This document shows positions 1 to 8,653 of a stretch of 64,000 bases of DNA, piece after piece (position 1 is the stretch's first letter; each line of letters begins with the position of its first letter). The notes beneath the pieces were generated by a model that was not told the origin of the DNA, searched no databases, and saw only the letters and a list, made by a program, of their open reading frames with translations. The stretch is from Viridibacterium curvum (GTDB lineage: Bacteria; Pseudomonadota; Gammaproteobacteria; Burkholderiales; Rhodocyclaceae): contig NZ_BAABLD010000005.1 of NCBI RefSeq assembly GCF_039544165.1, positions 372,001 to 436,000 on the forward strand. Direction: 5' to 3'. The position numbers and the translations under genes are program-made.

Positions 1-3000
1 GCCGTTGCAGTGCCATCGCGCAGGCTGGATCGGCGGCATGAACGGCGCGTAGCAGCGGCAGCAGATCTGGCAGGTCATCGAGCGCTTCGCGCAGGTCGCG
101 CATCTGTTCAGCGATATCACCGAGGCGCACGCCTGTGTCCAGCACCAGAGACTCACTTGCCTGTGCGGCAAGCTGACGCAGCGACTCCTTAGCGGATGCC
201 ACGGCCCGAGTCGCGCCGACAGGGTCTGCTGAACGCGTGAGCTGATCGATCATCGTGCGCAAAGCGCCGCCGGATTGCAGTCTCTGGGTCAATTCGCCCA
301 GTGCCTGCAGGAAGCCCTGCATGTCTGCCACACCGTAGTGTTTGCGTGCGGCGGCTTCGGCAGAGCGCAACGCGCTTGTTGCGGCGTGTTCCGCGGCAAG
401 CGCATCCAGCACCTTGGTGTAACCGGGATGCACCGCATGTTTGGCAAAGTCATAGCGGCGCTTGATTTCGCCGCGCACGCGCCACCAGTCTGGCTGGAGC
501 CAGCGCATTACGGATGATTCGTGGCGACGGACGACGGCCAGTGCGGAATCCGTGTCTTCCGGTGTCAGTTTTTCGCGCCAGTGGGTCGTCGCCACCTGCG
601 TGTTGTTCAGGGCTTCCGTCAGATTTTCGAGATCGACTCGAGTTTCGCGCAGTGATGCTTGTGCGGCGGACTGGGCATTCAGCAGCTCAAGGTGCGCAGC
701 CAGACCGGTTGCGAGCAACCAGTCCGCATCCTCCGTAATGTTTTTGGCATGTTCGAGGCTACTGTCGTGGCGGATCAGGCCGGTCTCGTCGTCGAGCAGT
801 GGGTCCAGTGCATCGAAGAGTGCGTCCATGTCCTGGCATAGCTGCTCAGCGCGGCCGAACGCATGCTCGTCGGCGAGCAGGGCGGCTGACAGGAGTGCGA
901 AGGGGTGCCCAGCCAGGCTTTCCAGACCGAAGCGTTCGCGCATTGCGCGATGGACGCGCTGTGTCAGGTCGCGCTGTCGGTCCCAATTGGCGAGTGATGG
1001 CAGGCGTTCGCGCCGGGCCTGTCCCAGTTCGGGCACTTCCGGAAGATCCTGCAGGCGGCGCAGCAGCGCACGTACGCTGCCTCCCAGGCTATCGCGTGCC
1101 GCCGCCATTGCCAATTCGAAGGCTTCCAGGCGTTGCTGGTGGGAGCCCAATTCATCGGTGAGCGTGCGCCGTTGCACCTGCAGATTGTCACCATTGTGTG
1201 GCGCTACAATCCAGCCTTCGTAACAGGTCTTGAGATCCGTGACGAAGGCCTTCTTGTCCGTTTGGGAGTCATGGATCAGGCAACACAGGGAATCGATGCC
1301 GCTCTGCTTGAGGCGGTGGAACACCACGTCGAGTGCCGCACGTTTTTCGCAAACAAACAGTACGCGCTTGCCGCGACCGGCGTAGTCGGCAATCAGGTTG
1401 GTGATGGTTTGCGACTTTCCCGTACCGGGCGGCCCCTGGATGATGAAGCTGCGCTCGGTGCGGGCCAGGCTGACGGCGGCGTTCTGGGTCGCGTCGGAAG
1501 CGACGACGCTCCACAGCGCGCTGGCAGGCAGTAGCGGAGCCGCGGCAGTTTCCAGTTCGCGCGGTTCAATCGAGAACACGCGATCAAACGATGGATTGGT
1601 CTCCGGGCTGTCCAGCAGTTGCGAATAATCGCGAACCAGAGACATCTTCTTGTAATTGAAGTTGGCCAGCGTCACCTGGGTCAGGTCGAGATCCCATGCG
1701 TAGCGATGGCCTTGCGACTCTTCCAGCACGTAGGCCGTGCGATCCGCGACATCTTCGACCACGTCGCTCATATGCGGCTGACGCAATCTGCTGCTCGGTG
1801 CTGCGCCAGCTTCGAGGCGTTGTGGCAGTTCGCTGGGGCGTACCCAGTGCTCGTACATGGCGCGTCCGAGCGGGCGGTAGTCATCCTGTGCGTAACTGTA
1901 TGGCGGCAGCCAGCTGCCTTTGCTGGACACGACCTTGCTGGCCGGACGACGGCGCTGATATTGCTGCATGCGTTGCAGCGCCTTCTGGCGCACTAGCTTG
2001 ATGGCAGCCTTGTTGATGAGCCGTAGTTCGACGGAAGGCTCGGAGCGACGGATCTGGCTCAGGATGTCGGCATGCACGTCAGACAGGCTGGTCTTGTCCA
2101 GATCGACGGTCTCGGGCAAGCGGATGTCGTAGAGCTGGTTCAGGTGATGCCGCAGCACCGGATTGAATTCCGCCTCACCACTGGCGCACTGGATCATGTA
2201 CTGGTCACGTACACCTTTGCGTTTGACCAGCTCCACGGGGACCCAGAGCAAGGGGGTGGTGATGCGCTCTTCTGGCGCTTCCTTGAGGTTGTGCCAGCGC
2301 AGGAACGCGACGACCAGACGCAGATTGCTGAAGCCGAACTCGGCGCGGTCACGGCGTGTTTCGGAGACGAGGCGATCCAGTGCAGCGGGCAGATAGGGCT
2401 GGTCTTCAAAGCGCAGCCAGCGTTGCAGAGACACCGGTTTGCCAGCCACGATTTCAGCAGCAAAGGGGCCGCCCCAAGTACATATCTGTTCCGCGCGGAT
2501 GCTGTCGACTTGTAGCATGAGGGGAACACTGGCAACCGTCAGATTGACGGCTGCTGCGGTCGGGCGGTAGTAGAGCAGGCGATTGCGGCGGGACAGGTCG
2601 AACAGCCTGTCGCGAAGGTGTGATAACACGGCTGTGCGGCGCGGCGCTGCACCTGAGGTGCCGGCCATCGCACGTTCGATGTCGAGCCCCAGTGGCTGGT
2701 CACGCCAGGTTCGCAGGCGCGTTGCAAGGGTTGCAACGTCGGTTGCCCGCTCGTGCCGGTTGAGTTCGGTCATCTCCACGATGACGGCCGCTACGATGGG
2801 GTGCAACCGGTTGTTCAGTATGAACAGGTCGCGTCGATGGGGGGCGAATCGATTCAAGTCGCCTTCGTCTGCGAAGTCCAGACCGCAGGCGAGGCTTGCG
2901 AGTACGCACCCGAGCATGAATATGTCGGTAATTTCGTCGTGGTGGCTGAGTTGTTGTTCCCAGCTTCTTGGGCCAGGCAGGTAGACCGGGCGTGTGATCT

Positions 3001-3376
3001 CGGCGTTCAGGTCGGGCTGCACGGCCAGATCGGAGACTTCGTGGCGGCCGTCCTCACGATGATGGCTCTGGAGCGTGCCCACGATGTTCAAGCCTGACGT
3101 CGCGTGCGGTTGTACGCGGCGGATGGCGTCGAGGTTCATGCGTGGTGCTTCGCCCTCGGCTCGGCGCAGACAGAGGCCTCCCTGGGCATCGACGAGGATG
3201 GCGTCGGGGTCCAGCGAGGCAACTTTGCCCTGGGCATGCAGCTCAGCGACTCGCTGGAACAGCGGCAGGACCAGAACCAGTACGTCATCCGTGCTCAATG
3301 CCTGTCCGCCTTGCGCAGAAATCAGTTCACGCAGAGTGCTTTCTGCCGCGGAGGGTGTGGTCTCGGGCGCGTTCAT
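1..3376 (-). CDS. Pseudokinase-DUF4011-SF1 helicase fusion (3' end outside window)
   Basis: About 1125 residues are visible and the gene runs off the window edge. Residues 1-235 look like a degenerate Ser/Thr kinase C-lobe: LHAQGKVASLDPDAILVD (46-63) sits where HRDLKPxNIL would be but lacks HRD, no DFG follows, and DEITDIFMLGCVLASLACG (147-165) matches the kinase alpha-F region. RDRLFDLSRRNRLLYYRP (255-272) is the hallmark of DUF4011 proteins. GPPGTGKS (648-655) is the Walker A of an Upf1-like superfamily-1 helicase, followed by the typical KRVLFVCEKRAALDVV stretch. A long alpha-helical insert follows; helicase motifs II-VI must lie beyond position 1. The ATG overlaps the stop of the protease gene (ATGA), and the SD AAGGAGGTG lies within that gene's last codons. 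By analogy with Mokosh MkoA-type proteins a nucleic-acid-sensing defence role is possible, but this is inference. Confidence 0.85.
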   Translation of the reverse strand, partial: MNAPETTPSAAESTLRELISAQGGQALSTDDVLVLVLPLFQRVAELHAQGKVASLDPDAILVDAQGGLCLRRAEGEAPRMNLDAIRRVQPHATSGLNIVGTLQSHHREDGRHEVSDLAVQPDLNAEITRPVYLPGPRSWEQQLSHHDEITDIFMLGCVLASLACGLDFADEGDLNRFAPHRRDLFILNNRLHPIVAAVIVEMTELNRHERATDVATLATRLRTWRDQPLGLDIERAMAGTSGAAPRRTAVLSHLRDRLFDLSRRNRLLYYRPTAAAVNLTVASVPLMLQVDSIRAEQICTWGGPFAAEIVAGKPVSLQRWLRFEDQPYLPAALDRLVSETRRDRAEFGFSNLRLVVAFLRWHNLKEAPEERITTPLLWVPVELVKRKGVRDQYMIQCASGEAEFNPVLRHHLNQLYDIRLPETVDLDKTSLSDVHADILSQIRRSEPSVELRLINKAAIKLVRQKALQRMQQYQRRRPASKVVSSKGSWLPPYSYAQDDYRPLGRAMYEHWVRPSELPQRLEAGAAPSSRLRQPHMSDVVEDVADRTAYVLEESQGHRYAWDLDLTQVTLANFNYKKMSLVRDYSQLLDSPETNPSFDRVFSIEPRELETAAAPLLPASALWSVVASDATQNAAVSLARTERSFIIQGPPGTGKSQTITNLIADYAGRGKRVLFVCEKRAALDVVFHRLKQSGIDSLCCLIHDSQTDKKAFVTDLKTCYEGWIVAPHNGDNLQVQRRTLTDELGSHQQRLEAFELAMAAARDSLGGSVRALLRRLQDLPEVPELGQARRERLPSLANWDRQRDLTQRVHRAMRERFGLESLAGHPFALLSAALLADEHAFGRAEQLCQDMDALFDALDPLLDDETGLIRHDSSLEHAKNITEDADWLLATGLAAHLELLNAQSAAQASLRETRVDLENLTEALNNTQVATTHWREKLTPEDTDSALAVVRRHESSVMRWLQPDWWRVRGEIKRRYDFAKHAVHPGYTKVLDALAAEHAATSALRSAEAAARKHYGVADMQGFLQALGELTQRLQSGGALRTMIDQLTRSADPVGATRAVASAKESLRQLAAQASESLVLDTGVRLGDIAEQMRDLREALDDLPDLLPLLRAVHAADPACAMALQR

Positions 3377-4563
3377 GCGCGCACCTCCTTGGTCAGTTGT
3401 CGCTTGAAGCGATCGATTTCCCGTTTGCCGAAGCCTGCGTCGCGTCGCAGATTGAGCAGCAGGGCCTCGAAACTGTCGAGAGCCTGCGCAACCTGGCCAG
3501 CGCGCTGCAATGCGGCGTCCTGCTGGTCAGGATCGGCCAGAGCAAGGTCCATCATCAGCGCGTTCAGATATCCGCGCACGCTGTCATCTACCTTATCTGC
3601 CACGAAGTGTTCCGGGCCGACAGCAGACTCGCTGTCGCTCCAGTCAGGGAACAGTGCACGTATTTGCGCCAGCACGGCGTCACTGCCTAGCGAGGTGCCG
3701 GTCAAATAATATGCGAGGAAACCCCGCGTCAGGGCCTGCAGTTTCGCCTGGTCAGGCAGGTCGAGTTGCTCCATGGCGAGCGGGCCGTGCAGGCGGGTGG
3801 CAAGCCAGGTCTCCAGATCAGGAGTTTCATCCCACCACAGCGCGAGCGCGCGGGCACGTATGAAGGTTTCAGGGTGCGACTGTGCGGCACTGGCCTTGGC
3901 ATCACTGGATTCGATTTCGATGGCTTGCCGCAGGTAGGCAGCCGGATCAACCTTGCTGATGCCGGTCTGCACCTTCACGAGGGCCGAGATCGCTGGCCCG
4001 ACGCTGCCTGCCGCGATGGCGCTGCCACGGTCAGCAAACAGTTCGGTGTGCAGCACGTAGCGACGGTAGGTTTCCAGATGGCTCGCCTGGACTGCGAAAG
4101 AGGCCTGAACGTCGTTGAGGATACGGTCGGCAACGAGAAACTTTCCCTCGTCCCGTGACCAGAGCAGATAGTGCGACAGCTCGTGCCCGAAGACGGCCAG
4201 CAACTCGTCTTCAGCAAGCCGTTCAAGAATCGGTCCGTGCAGGATGATGTGCACCTCACCCGGTACATAAACAAGCATGGCATTCATGTCGACGGCAGAC
4301 GCCTGGTAGAGCGTCGCCGGTGCCGAGATGCCTAGTCTGTCCATGGCTTGAGACAGTGTGGCATGCACAGTCGGATGGGCGTCTGCATCGATGCGGTAGG
4401 TTTCGCGCAATAGGGCAGCACGCAGCTCTTCCAGCTGTTCCGCGTGGTTGGTCCGTTTGCGCCCCCATTCCCATACCTCTGGTTCGCGACACTGCAGGTA
4501 GGCCACGATGGTTGTGTGGTATTCGAGCGGCATCAACATGCCGAGCTGCGGGACCTGAGACAT
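3373..4563 (-). CDS. Cytosolic M48-like zinc metallopeptidase
   Basis: 396 residues. HELSH at 127-131 and ELFAD at 174-178 form the HExxH...ExxxD zinc site of the M48 (gluzincin) family. There is no signal peptide and no hydrophobic segment, so unlike HtpX or Ste24 it should be soluble and cytosolic. A long C-terminal helical region (about 185-396) has no motif I recognise. I chose the ATG at 4563; an in-frame GTG at 4635 would add 24 residues, but neither has a strong SD. The stop overlaps the start of the helicase gene by four bases (ATGA), implying translational coupling and a joint function. The 216 bases between this gene and nrdJ upstream probably hold the operon promoter; I see no convincing -10/-35 pair. 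Confidence 0.85.
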   Translation of the reverse strand: MSQVPQLGMLMPLEYHTTIVAYLQCREPEVWEWGRKRTNHAEQLEELRAALLRETYRIDADAHPTVHATLSQAMDRLGISAPATLYQASAVDMNAMLVYVPGEVHIILHGPILERLAEDELLAVFGHELSHYLLWSRDEGKFLVADRILNDVQASFAVQASHLETYRRYVLHTELFADRGSAIAAGSVGPAISALVKVQTGISKVDPAAYLRQAIEIESSDAKASAAQSHPETFIRARALALWWDETPDLETWLATRLHGPLAMEQLDLPDQAKLQALTRGFLAYYLTGTSLGSDAVLAQIRALFPDWSDSESAVGPEHFVADKVDDSVRGYLNALMMDLALADPDQQDAALQRAGQVAQALDSFEALLLNLRRDAGFGKREIDRFKRQLTKEVRA

Positions 4564-4779
4564 GCCGGTTTTCCGGTAGTGGGAACCGGAGGATTCTACA
4601 AGTGGATATGTTGTCCGGGTCCGGTATTCCGGCACAGGGGCGGAGAAGAGCAGGGGCGCTGGACTGATTGAGGCGCGCGATTGGCTGGCTTGTTTGCTGG
4701 ACGGGCTTTCGGGGGGTCGAATTTTCGTAACAGTTCGGTAGGCCCCGGTTTTTCAAATGTTGAGTCGGCAACACGCAGG

Positions 4780-7668
4780 TCATCCGCAGGTCCCAACGGC
4801 GCCACAGGCCGTGCAGAAGTCACAGCCATCCTTGCGGATTACGGAAAGGTTGCCGCATTCGTTGCACAGTCGCCCTTGCATGACGCGGGCTTCGCTTTCG
4901 TCGCGTGGGGATTCGAGGATGCCCATGTCGCGCGTCGGGTAGCCGTTCTCGTCGAGCACGCCGAGCATGGCGTAGCGGTGGATGATGAGGCGCGCGAGGT
5001 AGGCGACGGTGCTGGGCCAGTTCTGCTGGCGGCGGGTGCCGGGGACGAAGGCCATGAAGTCGCCGAGGGGTTCGGGGTAGTTGAGCAGCTTGCGCAGCTT
5101 CATGCCGATCCAGGCGGGGTCGAGCACTCGCATGTCGAGCGAGAGAAGACGTGCCAAGCCATCCAGTGCGCGGGGGTAGTTGCCTGACAGCCACATCGAG
5201 TAGGGGCGCGTCATGCCATCGGGGAGGGTGATCTCCTTGAGGCCCAGCACGAAGTCCTCGCTGGTGGCGGGGTTGTTGATGTCGACGGTCCAGGAGAGGG
5301 TGCCGTCGGTGCCGGTCTTGGGCTCCTGCACGCTGAAGACGGCATCAAGTACCGGGGCATTGCTTGGCGTCGTGGTGTCGAAGCTGCCGAGTTTTTCGCA
5401 GCGGTAGCGCACGATCTGGGCGAATGCCGAGACCACGCCGGGGACGCGGCGACGTTCGCCATGCGGGGGGAAGGGCAGGTCAAAAGCACTATTGTGGCCA
5501 AACTCCCCAACGGTGAAGGCGAGCTGGTCGAGCTTGAGCTTGAGCCAGGCGCGGTCGTTGGCACGCATGTCCATCGACAGCGTCTTGGCGAGGGCGCCGA
5601 GGCCACGTGGCTGATCGGCGCCGTTGACCCAGACTTCGAACGGGTGGGCTCCACGGCCATCTTCAGGTTCGACATGGCCGACGAAGATGGCGAAGGAGCC
5701 GGCGGGGCTTTCCAGCATATAGGTCCAGGAGCTGTTGCCGTCGGGCAGCTCGGGGCGGCCGGGCCAGCGCAGGCTGGCAAGCACGGGCGCGGGCAGCGAG
5801 GGGATGCTGAGACGGCGGTTGGCGTCGCTGAGAGTGCCACTGAGGACCACGTCATGCGGAGCGCGTTTCTCCTCTGTCGTCGTGGATGCGGGTTCGACAG
5901 ATAGCACTGAGCCCAGCACGCTGTTCGGGCGATACGTGGCGAGGCCTTTGAGCCCTGCTTTCCATGCCGACATGTAGAGGTCTTCGAAGTCGGAATAGGG
6001 ATAGTCGGCGGGGACGTTGACGGTCTTGGAGATGCTGGTGTCGATGTAGGGGGCGACAGCGGCGACCATATTCTTGTGCGCCTGCGCGGAGATTTCGAGC
6101 GCGGTGACGAAGCTCTGCGGCAGCTTGTCCATGTCGCCACCGAGATGCTTGTAGAGGCGCCAGGCGTAGTCTTCGACGGCGTACTGTTTATGTGTGCCGT
6201 CGGCCATGCGTTTCTTGCGCTGGTAGGTCCACGAGAACGGGGGTTCGATCCCGTTGCTGGCGTTGTCGGCAAAGGCAAGCGAGATGGTGCCGGTGGGGGC
6301 GATGGACAGCAGGTGCGAGTTGCGGATGCCGTGCCTGCGGATGGCATCTTTGATCTCGGCAGGAAGACGCGAAGCGAAGTTGCCGCCGGAGAGATAGAGA
6401 TCCGCGTTGAAGAGCGGGAAGGCGCCGCGCTCCTTGGCGAGTTCGACCGAAGCGAGGTAGGCGCAGTCGCGCATGAAGATGCTGATCTCGCTAGCCTTGG
6501 TTTGCGCCTCGGGCGTGTCATAACGCAGGCCCAGCATGATGAGGGCATCGCCGAGTCCGGTGAAGCCGAGGCCGACGCGGCGCTTGCTGGCGGCTTCCTG
6601 CGCTTGCTGCGGCAAGGGCCAGTGGGTGGCGTCGAGCACGTTGTCGAGCATGCGCACGGAGGTCTCGACGCACTTGCCGAAAGCGGCTTCGTCGAAGCGT
6701 GCCTTGCTGGTGAAGGGGTCGAGGACGAAGCGTGTGAGATTGATCGAGCCGAGGCAGCAGCAGCCATAAGGCGGCAGCGGTTGTTCGGCACAGGGGTTGG
6801 TGGCTTCGATGGTTTCGCAGTAGCCGAGGTTGTTGTCCTTGTTCATGCGGTCAAGGAACAGGATGCCGGGTTCGGCGTGATCATAGGTTGAGCGCATGAT
6901 CTGGTCCCACAGGTCACGGGCGCGCACCTTGCGATAAACCCACCAGCCGTCTTCGCGTTGCCAGGCGCCGGTGGCCTTGATTTCGGCACCGGGCTCGGCG
7001 CGATGGGCGAGCTCGACGTCGCCATCAGCTTCGACAGCCTGCATGAAGGCGTCGGTCACGGCGACCGAGATGTTGAAGTTCGACAGGTCGCCTTCGTCCT
7101 TGGCGTGTATGAAGGCTTCTATGTCGGGATGGTCACAACGCAGCACGCCCATCTGCGCACCGCGGCGAGCGCCAGCCGATTCGACGGTTTCGCAGCTGCG
7201 GTCGAAAACACGCATGTAGCTGACAGGGCCGCTGGCACGTGATTGGGTGCCCCGCACGAGCGCACCTTCGGGACGGATGCTGGAGAAGTCGTAACCGACT
7301 CCGCCGCCACGGCGCATGGTCTCAGCAGCATGCGCCAGCGCGGTGTAGATGCCGGGGCGGCCATCGGTCTCTTCGGTGACGGCATCGCCGACTGGTTGCA
7401 CGAAGCAGTTGATGAGTGTGGCGCTGAGGCTAGTGCCGGCAGCGGAATTGATGCGGCCGGCGGGGATGAAGCCGGCTTCCTGTGCAAGGAAAAAGCGCTC
7501 TTCCCAGGCGTTGCGTTGCTTGTCATCGGCTTCGACTGCAGCGAGCGCGCGCGCGACACGACGGCGGACATCCTGCACGCTGCCCTCGTTGCCCTTGGCA
7601 TATTTTTCGAGGAGTACCTCGGCCGAGATTTCCTGGTCTTGCAGGGTCTGGATGGTTTGCTGGCTCAT
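4780..7668 (-). CDS. nrdJ: Adenosylcobalamin-dependent ribonucleoside-diphosphate reductase
   Basis: 962 residues. Class II ribonucleotide reductase, making deoxyribonucleotides without oxygen dependence, using B12. TLINCFVQPVGD and ATNPCAEQPLPPYGCC carry conserved cysteine and active-site motifs of the ten-stranded barrel, and SIAPTGTISL is the phosphate-binding loop. Two related C-terminal segments (about 675 and 822: PFEVWVNG...LSMDMR and PYSMWLSG...LSLDMR) look like tandem TSCPD-type domains. The end (CNECG...CDFC..CGAVGTCG) is a cysteine-rich zinc-ribbon/redox tail. The start is fixed by the SD AGGAGG seven bases before the ATG at 7668; the open frame extends further upstream but that part is an overlap with the preceding gene. 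No cobalamin riboswitch is visible in the 88-base gap upstream. Confidence 0.95.
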   Translation of the reverse strand: MSQQTIQTLQDQEISAEVLLEKYAKGNEGSVQDVRRRVARALAAVEADDKQRNAWEERFFLAQEAGFIPAGRINSAAGTSLSATLINCFVQPVGDAVTEETDGRPGIYTALAHAAETMRRGGGVGYDFSSIRPEGALVRGTQSRASGPVSYMRVFDRSCETVESAGARRGAQMGVLRCDHPDIEAFIHAKDEGDLSNFNISVAVTDAFMQAVEADGDVELAHRAEPGAEIKATGAWQREDGWWVYRKVRARDLWDQIMRSTYDHAEPGILFLDRMNKDNNLGYCETIEATNPCAEQPLPPYGCCCLGSINLTRFVLDPFTSKARFDEAAFGKCVETSVRMLDNVLDATHWPLPQQAQEAASKRRVGLGFTGLGDALIMLGLRYDTPEAQTKASEISIFMRDCAYLASVELAKERGAFPLFNADLYLSGGNFASRLPAEIKDAIRRHGIRNSHLLSIAPTGTISLAFADNASNGIEPPFSWTYQRKKRMADGTHKQYAVEDYAWRLYKHLGGDMDKLPQSFVTALEISAQAHKNMVAAVAPYIDTSISKTVNVPADYPYSDFEDLYMSAWKAGLKGLATYRPNSVLGSVLSVEPASTTTEEKRAPHDVVLSGTLSDANRRLSIPSLPAPVLASLRWPGRPELPDGNSSWTYMLESPAGSFAIFVGHVEPEDGRGAHPFEVWVNGADQPRGLGALAKTLSMDMRANDRAWLKLKLDQLAFTVGEFGHNSAFDLPFPPHGERRRVPGVVSAFAQIVRYRCEKLGSFDTTTPSNAPVLDAVFSVQEPKTGTDGTLSWTVDINNPATSEDFVLGLKEITLPDGMTRPYSMWLSGNYPRALDGLARLLSLDMRVLDPAWIGMKLRKLLNYPEPLGDFMAFVPGTRRQQNWPSTVAYLARLIIHRYAMLGVLDENGYPTRDMGILESPRDESEARVMQGRLCNECGNLSVIRKDGCDFCTACGAVGTCG

Positions 7669-7756
7669 GGGGAGCCTCCTTGCAGATGGGGTGCGCCCGG
7701 TACGAGGCGCGAATGTCGGAAACGGGGTACCACAGAGAAACGCCAGGCGCGCGGCG

Positions 7757-8605
7757 TTAGTGCGCAAGCCCCATGGCGACGAGCATTTCGAGAAGGCTGG
7801 CTTCGGCAGCGGTGACAAGGGCGCTGACCGAGGCGTCTTCGGCGCCGGATAGTGCCCGCCACGTGGCGACGTGTTTTTGCGCGAGATCATCCAGCGCGAC
7901 ATCGGATTCGATGTCATCGTCGAGATGCCGTGCAAAGCGGATACAGGCTGCTTGGGGGGCAAGGTCACCGGCTTGCTCGGGTTGCAGCTGGGCGCCCAGT
8001 GTGACCCCCAGTGATACGGGCAGTCGCCAGCTGTGGGCCAGCGCGACGCCGACTTCGGCAAAGTCGCAGCCGATCACTTCGCGCTCCCGGGCCGCGCGCT
8101 GTTCGAGCGAGAGACCGCCGGTGGAGAGCACCAGGTCGCTGAGGTCGGGAATTGCCTGATACATGACGAGGTGACCCATGTCGGATAGCAGGCCGAGCAG
8201 GAACATGCGCTCGGCGAGTACATCGCCACGTTGCTCCGCCATCACACGGCAGAGCAGGGCGCAGCGCACCGAGCTGCGCCAGAAGCGCAGCATGTCCATG
8301 GTGCCGGCGTGGATGCCGCCGAAGGTGGTGGCGATGCTGCTGGTGAGCACAATGTCGCCAAGCGTGCGCAGACCGATGAGATTCAAGGCTTGACCAATAC
8401 TGTCGACACGGCGTGGCAGGCCATACATGGCGCTGTTGGCGACGCGCAGAACAGCAGTGCTGAGTGCGGGGTCGCTGGCGATTTCCTGTGTCAGCTCGGC
8501 AATGGTGGCGTCAGGATCATCAAGCTTGTCGCGGATGCGGTAATAGACGCTGGGCAGACTGGCGAGCTTGTCGAGGCTCGCCACCAGTTCTTGCGCACGG
8601 TACAT
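7757..8605 (-). CDS. HDOD domain protein
   Basis: 282 residues that are essentially one HDOD domain, the HD-related output domain lacking the catalytic His-Asp pair, usually found in signalling proteins tied to c-di-GMP, chemotaxis or cell-cycle control. SLPSVYYRIRDKLDDPDATI, DPALSTAVLRVANSAMYG and SIGQALNLIGLRTL are the characteristic stretches. SD GGGAGT precedes the ATG. It lies 88 bases upstream of nrdJ on the same strand and may share its transcript, although no functional link is known to me. A second HDOD protein (26048-28024) is present in the window, fused to other domains. Confidence 0.88.
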   Translation of the reverse strand: MYRAQELVASLDKLASLPSVYYRIRDKLDDPDATIAELTQEIASDPALSTAVLRVANSAMYGLPRRVDSIGQALNLIGLRTLGDIVLTSSIATTFGGIHAGTMDMLRFWRSSVRCALLCRVMAEQRGDVLAERMFLLGLLSDMGHLVMYQAIPDLSDLVLSTGGLSLEQRAAREREVIGCDFAEVGVALAHSWRLPVSLGVTLGAQLQPEQAGDLAPQAACIRFARHLDDDIESDVALDDLAQKHVATWRALSGAEDASVSALVTAAEASLLEMLVAMGLAH

Positions 8606-8653
8606 GGTGACTCCCGATCAGGTTACGGGAGCAGTGCGCGGGCCGCCTCGCAG

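Noticed and set aside
10..3709. Several plus-strand reading frames up to 253 residues at the left end
   Set aside because: They lie opposite the DUF4011-helicase gene, lack SD sequences and encode Arg/Ser-rich sequence typical of antisense frames.
7669..7756. Possible cobalamin riboswitch upstream of nrdJ
   Set aside because: Only 88 bases separate it from the HDOD gene and no B12-box is visible; this space is too short for the full element.
7669..8061. 131-codon N-terminal extension of NrdJ
   Set aside because: It overlaps the HDOD gene, and an SD AGGAGG with an ATG at 7668 fixes the start.
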